A stretch of 64,000 nt of DNA from Ctenosaura bakeri (lineage: Eukaryota > Chordata > Lepidosauria > Squamata > Iguanidae). The position numbers and the translations under genes were made by a program. The stretch lies in NCBI GenBank assembly GCA_948474755.1, contig CAOLHI010001154.1:372001-436000 (forward strand), written 5' to 3'. Positions 57,626 to 64,000 of this stretch are shown piece after piece (position 1 is the first letter of the stretch; every line of letters begins with the position of its first letter). Below the pieces are notes generated by a model. It worked only from the letters and a program-made list of their open reading frames with translations. It did not search any database and was not told where the DNA came from.

Positions 57626-58695
57626 CATTGCTTTATGTTGTATTGCCTTAGAGAAAATAAGCCTTCTTCTAGAATGAAGCAGACAAAATATTATGGAAAT
57701 AAATTTTCGTTGGAAAAATTCTGGGTTCTTTATTTAGTTATAGATGCAATTTTTAATTTGTTAGTTGAAAACAGCATCTACCTTTTTTTCCAGAAGTGAA
57801 TTTTCAGACACATCTTTGTGGATCTCAGAATATTACACTTTTTCAAATACTCCATAGATTTCTATGTTTTATATCCAATTGTTTGTCCTAGCTAGAGTAG
57901 ACCCATTAAAGCAATGGAGTATACATAAGTATTGACTTACCAATATCTCTACAATTCAATTAATTTCATCCAGTTGGAATAAACAATTGGGTTTGGGTTT
58001 ATGTGATTTTGTGAATAAATGTAAGCACTACATGAATTTTACACCTTAATATATTTTGATGATACAAAGATATTTGTATACCAGTTACCTCCTTATTTAT
58101 TTGGCTACCTTGAGGTTATTTCATCTTGCTCCTTCCTTTTTTCTCTCTGTTTGTTGTGGTGAGTGGGCAAACAAGCCAATAATATGAGAGAAGAGCTCAG
58201 TTGCTGCATCAACAAAGATTGTCCTTGTGAAGTAAGATATGTTTGTTTACTAGGAGCAGTGCCAATTCTGAACTGAAACAAGGTGAAATCCAAGTACACC
58301 AACCACTTTAATTCACAGAGGCAAGCAAAGCTTCTTCACAAACACTGAAAATCAGAAGGATCCTTATTTACCTTCTCCCTGTAATCTATCAAGGCCACTT
58401 GAGATTTGAGGCACTAGAAATCTAAGGCCTGCCTGAGTACAGAAATGTGTCTGAACTTCTACTGCTTAAACCCAGCAGGAAAATAGAAATTTATTATTAA
58501 ATCCAGATCTGGCGATCCATTGTAGCAATGACATATGCAGACTTCCAAATAATACAACATACGGCCAACAACTCAAAGACATAGATCAGAAGTTATGGTG
58601 TAAGCTTGAAGGTTCTCAGAACAGTCTTTTGTTTGCTGTATTCCCCTGAAGAAGAAATTGATTTTGCACAATTGTTTTGCATCATTTTCAGTTTT
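57626..58695. other. Unique AT-rich DNA
   Basis: Nothing recognised. Confidence 0.4.
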
Positions 58696-58698
58696 TAA

Positions 58699-58702
58699 AA
58701 TT

Positions 58703-58741
<39 letters not shown>

Positions 58742-58742
58742 T
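58699..58742. repeat. (TTTA)n microsatellite
   Basis: About eleven TTTA units followed by a T run. Confidence 0.97.
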
Positions 58743-59833
58743 TTTTTTTTGTAGCTTGCATCTGAGTGGGTGGGTGGGCAGATTTTCACTAAGATCACAG
58801 CTGGAAAATGAGAGGTTCCGCTTTTCTTACCCAACCACTGAGCTTGTAATGGAAATCTATTTAGTATTGACTTCTTTTAAAAACTCCTATGCAATGTGAT
58901 TGCATGCTATGCAACAATCTTAGTGTCCAGCAAGATCAGTGTTTTGTTTCTTTTGTAGTTATCTCTGAAAGGTACATTCTGATACCCCAGTAGCTAAGCA
59001 AACTATACATGACTTGTGTTAAGCAGAATTTATAAGGATTATTTATAAAAAGTGTACAGCTGTTTATTATGAGGTCTAGCAGGAATTACATTGACATTTT
59101 TTTAATCAAAGAACTTGAGGGACAATATTTTCTTTTGCTCCCATTTATTAATGGTTCATGATTAATATTCACATAGTATTCTGATGTTAATTTCACTCTT
59201 CTTTCCTTACCTTTATGATCTTGAGGTTTTTTCACTTGTTTAACCTTCCTTAGAGGTGCTTTTTGCCTTGTACCTGTTGCCTCAATCTTTTGTTTTTTAA
59301 TCTTGGCCAGTTCATCCTGGGTTTCACTGTCATCCTTGGCATATCCTCCAGGGTGATTTTTTGTCCTTCTGCCTAGTTATCAGGTGAAAAATTGCTCTAT
59401 CATTGGTGTTTTTTAAACTGGAGGGGGGTTGGGAGGGTCATGGGGGGTTCTGCAATATTAGAATTCAGTGGCCACACAAAGCCCACATTTTCCCTGCCTC
59501 TCTTCTGTCTGTTACTATTGAGAATATTGGGCTAGAATCTAGTGGTTAAAGGGACCCATTGACTGACTCAACATAAAGCAGATACATTTTCCTTTGTTAT
59601 TCCTTTCATTTTTGTTTTGTTACTGCAATCATTTTTGTTCTAAAAAAAGACCCTCAATGTTTTATTTAACTGTATTTATTTATAATTTGCAGTTTTTAGC
59701 AACTTGTTCTTTCATTTTACTGTCAACTTTTTAAAAGGCATTTATTCTGCTACCATGGTAGCAGAACTCACTTCTGCAACACCTCTTGGAAGCCATCATT
59801 TCCCTCCCACAATATGCCACCACAGGAATGAAT
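58743..59833. other. Unique DNA with an exon-like stretch
   Basis: It contains the candidate minus-strand exon at 59211-59372, listed separately; nothing else recognised. Confidence 0.4.
59211..59372 (-). CDS. Candidate internal exon of an unknown gene
   Basis: On the minus strand an open stretch of about 53 codons runs from an AG (ATAACTAG, at 59373) to a strong splice donor (AAAG then GTAAGG, with GT at 59210-59209). The product is hydrophilic and charged: GGYAKDDSETQDELAKIKKQ is followed by a basic stretch. Codon choice (GCCAAGGATGACAGTGAA) looks like coding DNA. In-frame stops lie just upstream of the AG. The acceptor polypyrimidine tract is weak, and I do not recognise the protein. It could be a real exon with long introns, a piece of a processed pseudogene, or chance. 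No partner exon with matching phase was found. Confidence 0.28.
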
Positions 59834-59934
59834 ACAGGGGTCTTTCACACAACATAATTTAAATCAATTATTGATGTATCTTATGGAATCTTGGGATCTA
59901 TAGTTTGGTGTTCTCTGGCAGAAAATTCTAAATA

Positions 59935-60412
59935 TTGTTTGTTGATATGTGCCTTCAAGGTGATTCAGACTTATGGCAACCCCATCATAGAGTTTTCTTT
60001 GTGGTTATTGTTTGCCTTCCAAATTGTTTCTGGCTTAGGGGAACCCTAAGGTGACCTTACTGCAGAGTTTTCTTGGAAAGATTTGTTTGAGGAAGGTGCC
60101 ATTTCCTTCATCTGAGGCTGACAAAGTATGACTTGCCTGAGATCTCACAGTGGGTTTCCATGGCCAAATGGGATTCAAATCCTGACCTCCCAAAGTCTTA
60201 AGTCCAACATTCAAACCATTATGCCATGCTGGCTCTCAGGGTTTTCTTGGCAAGATTTATCTAGAAAAGATGTACCGTCACTTCTCTCTTAGGTAGAGAG
60301 AGAACATTACTTGCCTGAAGTGATTCAGTGAGTTTCTATGCCTGAGCAGAAATTTGAACCTTGGTTTTCCAGAGCTCTACCGTTGCACTCAAACCACTGC
60401 ATCACACTGGCT
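59935..60412 (-). mobile_element. Outer Sauria SINE inside the MITE, split
   Basis: The left piece (59935-59999) has the tail: TGTGCCTTCAAGGTGATTCA and CAACCCCATCATAGAGTTTT. The right piece (60241-60412) continues GTTTTCTTGGCAAGATTTAT, body and head complement (CACTGCATCACACTGGCTG). Confidence 0.85.
60000..60240 (-). mobile_element. Inner Sauria SINE inserted in another SINE
   Basis: A complete minus-strand copy: TTGCCTTCCAAATTGTTTCT, CTTGGAAAGATTTGTTTGAG, GTGGGTTTCCATGGCCAAAT, ATGCCATGCTGGCTCTCAG. The outer SINE's GTTTTCTT occurs on both sides (59992-59999 and 60241-60248) as the target duplication. Confidence 0.87.
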
Positions 60413-60527
60413 GATGAAAACTCCTACCACTCCCTAAACTTCATATCAAAGTATTCCATAAGATGTTACCATGGCAATTAAAATGGAATCATAGCACTAT
60501 AATTTGCATAATGTGAAAGGTCCCACA

Positions 60528-63475
60528 GCATCAGAACAGTGTGGTCTAATAAAACATCTATCATGAGCAGTGAGAGAGAAGCTCCAAAAGAAACAAGTTG
60601 CATGAATGGACACGAATGAGTCACAAATGGAAATCTAATTTGTACTTACTTGAATCTATGTGCCTACATTTGTTCCCAGACAGGATTAAAATGACCAATT
60701 GGCCCTTACTTTACTGAAGGTTCACTTCCTCTATCTGTAAATAAATCACACCGTGCAAGTTTCTGATATACACTGTTCATAGTCAGGTTGAGCCTATAGC
60801 GCTAGCTGAGAACTTTCATCCATTCCTGCACGATAAAGTAGAAACTTAGCCAGCAGAAACCTAAACACTCATTACAGCAAGCTGACTTCCAGGAGTGGGC
60901 AACTTTCATTTCTTCACAGGAACTGCTGAATTTTCAATTTGCTGATGGCAGAGGAAAGTAGAACAGAATTTGATGGGTGGTAATGTAGTCATTTATACAC
61001 TTCATAGATTTTAAGGTCAGGCAAGTGAGATTGGGTGAACTGACCTTCTGAAGTTTGTGAGTTTTCAAAAGTTTAGTTCGTCTGACATTTGGACTCCAGG
61101 AAGCTGCTATGAGCAATTGTGAAGAAAAATAACAATGTTAAATTAAGTTAATAGCTCCCTGCAAATATACCTATACATACAATAGGTGACATTTGTCATT
61201 CTTTTGAAGAATAATGACCTACTTTTTGATGTAGATGAATGTGTAGGCCTGAAATACAAAAGTTTGGTATTCTTATCAAATAGCTCACATTAATTAGTAT
61301 TCCTCCAGTTACTGAAGATAATATTTTGGTAGAATCTTTTCAGAAAAATCACCTAAATTATGTCATCTAATTTAATTCCCAGTGCAGAAATTAGCTCACT
61401 TTGCTTATTTCTAGTCAGATCAATACACTAATCCATCACACAGATGTTTACTTAAAACTTTTCTCCACTCAAAAGTTTGCTTCATACATTACACTGGTAG
61501 CAGGAGAATGCAGTGGTCAAAAGTGCAGGATTCCTAGAAGACAAAAAGTTGGCAACCATGCATACCAATTTGATTCAAAATGCACTAAAGAAACTTGAAT
61601 GTCTCAAGTTGTGAAATCAAATCAGCATAGCTCATAGAAGCAGAACAAGTGAGGGTACAAGAACCCTGGCCTCAATATATCTAACTGAGAGAAAGAAGAA
61701 TGCCCAGTTCTTGTTGGGAAATGTGAGATAGTTGTGAATTTTTCAAGCAGGGTGATTAATTTGCTGGTCAGAAACTGAACAAGTCACCAGTTCCACATCC
61801 ACACACCCTGACACACTGTGTGTAGCAGAGCACAAAGATGACCTTAGACTTCTTCATCAGGTATATAAAAGTAGCATTATTGATGAATACTTATGCATAT
61901 TTTATACAGGTCCATCTTCTTAAAGAAAAGAAGAGTACTACATGGCATCAGGAAAGCTGGCCATCTCACTGAGAGAAGCTCTTCTTACACATACTTTCAT
62001 GGAGGACAGAGAGTGAGAAAGAGGACGGTGAAGATAGATGAGACCCCAGAGAACAGAAGGAACCTACGTGATGCAGGAAGCTAATGGATGTGGGAAAATG
62101 TATGGAAAAGAAGTTATCATAAACATGTTGTACCTAAACTCCTAGAAGGTAATGTGCCATCTAGAAACTCATGAGTTCAGTTATGCGAAAGTTGTTGATT
62201 CCAAAAGTTCTTGCAGTGGCACTAACACTTTTCAGTTCCTTTTGGTTACTTTTATACCTACCTCTTGCCAGTGCTGATGCACATTCATAGCTGGCATATA
62301 TGGATGCTAGAAAAAGATGGCCCTGGTACTAAGTATCAAGGTTCCTTTCAGATTCCAAATTCCTCCCCACCTCTGTTCTAACCCCTCTGTAAACAGTGCT
62401 CCATAAAACAAACATCTAGCCTAGCTGCAAACAAAGGTCAGCCAAACTCATTGCACTTAATTCTTCATTCTACATCCGTGTGAATTTAGATTGCACATGC
62501 TTGGAAATCAAGTATTATGAGAAAAATTAGCAGATCTTGGGGAAAAAAGGTTGCTTTTGGGGGCTACAACTCCAAGAATGTCCCAGGGAATGGCTGGAGA
62601 GTTCTGGAGTCACATCCAAGGTCTGAGAACCAAATGGAATAGCCTCCATCTTGGTATTTGATAACCAAGGAAGATATACAGTGTTGCCCCTTAAAGCTTA
62701 GTATGAGAAATAATGGTCAAAAGCCTATCTGAAGTTGGGCAGAGTATAAAATTCTACTACTATACTCACCCAGAGATTCCAGTGATCAGAGAGAGAGAAG
62801 CAAGGCAACTAGCCTGGCAGTGGTTCAAGGGAGAATTCCCACCAACCCTCTGTACTCAATCAATGGCCATTTGGGTCAGGGAGAAAAACTATTCTTGAAA
62901 GCAGAATTGTGGCATATGGGACATGGTATAATCTTCTTTCACAGTGTTGGAAAATGTTGATCTGCTAGTGTAACCTCTGGCTATGTGAATGCCAAATCCT
63001 GACCAGATTCAGACCACAGAGTGTATAAAGCTTTCCAGCATTTCTTTTAAAGAAAAAAAAAAAACCTGTCAGCTATTTTGCTGGTTTATCTTTGTTGCAA
63101 GCATTTTCCTCCCCTCCCCTTTTTCTTCTTTTGTGCAAAGCAGTTTTGTATAGCTGAAGTGTTCACTTCTACAAGTGGCTTTTAGATTGATGGGTCTCAT
63201 TCCTTCTCCCACTGAGCCTTTGTTTGAGCAGAAATTCCTTGTTGTCATCTGACCAAAGAGTCTTAATAGACAGGTTTTTTTCAAGGAAGACCAAAAGCTT
63301 GAAACAGCAGGACTTCTCTCAGGATTTGATACAACTCCAATCATTAACACCAGTGGGGAAATGGAAAGATCAGGTGTTGAAAGGACTTTGATCTTTGTAG
63401 TCCTTTGGTATGTTTTGTACTATGACAGGACATCATGGTATACGTGCTGGGGGAACTTTCCAATGTAATCCAGAA
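60528..63475. other. Unique DNA
   Basis: No known repeat recognised. Splice-like and open stretches near 61045-61106 and 61913-62084 are too weak to call. Confidence 0.4.
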
Positions 63476-63720
63476 GCAGTATGGTATAACGGTCAGGGTG
63501 TCAGTCTGGAGCATGGGCGATTCTATTTCTAATCCCATTTTGAGCCATATAATTTACTTGGTGACCTTGAGATGCTCTGTCTCTCTCTTGGCTTAGCCTA
63601 TCTCACAGGGTTATCCAGGTAAAACAGAGAGGAGCAGAAATATATAAGCTGTCTGGAACTCATTGGAGGAAAGACCAGGCATAAATGTAGCAAATGGATA
63701 AACAAACAAATAGATAAATA
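63476..63720 (+). mobile_element. tRNA SINE with L2-like tail
   Basis: Head GCAGTATGGTATAACGGTCA with a degenerate B box (GCGATTCTATTTC), then GGTGACCTTGAGATGCTCTG, CTATCTCACAGGGTTATCCA and GGCATAAATGTAGCAAATGG with an (ATAAAC)-like end. The layout (CTACCTCACAGGGTTGTTGT...GGCATAAATG) is that of tRNA SINEs with an L2-type 3' end, different from the BovB-tailed copies. Confidence 0.75.
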
Positions 63721-64000
63721 CCAACAGCCTTTTCGGCTGAAGGGTGGAGTATAAATATTCTAAACACATAAATGATAAAGAGTCTAAAGATGGTAAGGTT
63801 GTGTCCTTAAAGGTGGCCTAAAATAATTTAAAATAATTTAAATTTAAAATGTCCAAAATTAGTTTCTAAAACTAGCAATACAGTAAAAGTCTCCTTACAA
63901 GGACCTTTCTTGCCCATCCTGCCCAGTTCTGAAAAGAAACCAAAGTAAGGATATATGTTGTGGTGTTATCTGAACTTTATCACCAACACAGTTCAGCTTC
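63721..64000. other. Unique AT-rich DNA
   Basis: Nothing recognised. Confidence 0.4.

Larger units (their letters stand above)
59834..60527. mobile_element. AT-rich MITE carrying two nested SINEs
   Basis: The MITE starts GGGGTCTTTCACACAACAT (59837) and ends CATAATGTGAAAGGTCCC (60524), with ACA on both sides (59834-59836, 60525-60527). Its palindrome (CTTATGGAATCTTGGGATCT ... GTATTCCATAAGATGTTACC) is interrupted at about 59934 by a minus-strand SINE that itself contains another SINE. Confidence 0.82.

Noticed and set aside
61045..61106. Possible 62 bp minus-strand exon ending CAGAAG|GTCAGT
   Set aside because: Short, and its phase does not fit the candidate exon at 59211-59372; only the splice-site consensus supports it.
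61893..62084. Plus-strand open frame after a TTTTATACAG acceptor-like site
   Set aside because: It ends in a stop without known motif and no partner exon was seen.
1..64000. CRISPR arrays, operons or bacterial mobile elements
   Set aside because: No direct-repeat and spacer pattern, no dense long open frames; all repeats are of vertebrate type.

Overview
This is a 64 kb piece of a vertebrate nuclear genome, most probably from a squamate reptile. The evidence is the repeat content: tRNA-derived Sauria-type SINEs with BovB-like 3' ends, 5S-rRNA-derived SINEs with the same kind of tail, a BovB LINE, L1 3' ends, Ty3/gypsy and retrovirus-like LTRs, a hAT transposase fossil and many short palindromic DNA transposons. 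I cannot fix the species; an iguanian lizard is a guess. No bacterial-type gene organisation is present and no complete host gene is visible. The window looks like a gene desert or the inside of very long introns.

Layout. 0-11 kb: mostly unique AT-rich DNA with a minus-strand 5S-SINE (824-1020), two Sauria SINEs and one MITE. 11-12 kb: a 5'-truncated L1 with a target duplication. 14.6-18.1 kb: a decayed hAT transposon invaded by a SINE and two LTRs. 20-23.5 kb: a MITE, a SINE tail and a second truncated L1 with a 20 bp target duplication. 25.3-27.1 kb: a cluster of GC-rich and AT-rich palindromic DNA transposons, one inserted in another. 28.5-29.6 kb: a solo LTR and a Tigger-like MITE. 30.7-34.4 kb: a minus-strand Ty3/gypsy element with recognisable gag, protease, RT, RNase H and integrase, all broken. 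35.4-40.3 kb: three BovB LINE pieces, one of them split by a MITE, plus another GC-rich transposon. 41-48 kb: SINEs, MITEs and an LTR with clear TATA and polyadenylation signals. 48-52.7 kb: nearly repeat-free by eye. 52.7-60.5 kb: SINEs, a second copy of the GC-rich transposon, a solo LTR and a three-level nested insertion. 60.5-64 kb: mostly unique, with one SINE.

How the parts relate. The BovB LINE is the likely reverse-transcriptase source for the Sauria and 5S SINEs, since they share its 3' tail. The short DNA transposons fall into AT-rich palindromic MITEs (about 170-250 bp) and GC-rich elements (about 410-560 bp). The two kinds share terminal repeats of the form GGCC..TTTC.GCA, and several have 3 bp target duplications (TTT, AAA, TTA, TAT, ACA). 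That points to one shared, possibly PIF/Harbinger-like, transposase that is not in this window. The most unusual signals are the long hairpins inside the GC-rich elements, one of them kept at the same length in two copies 30 kb apart, and the nested insertions that give a relative time order.

Boundaries were read by eye and most are good to about 5-20 bp. Those with stated target duplications are exact.
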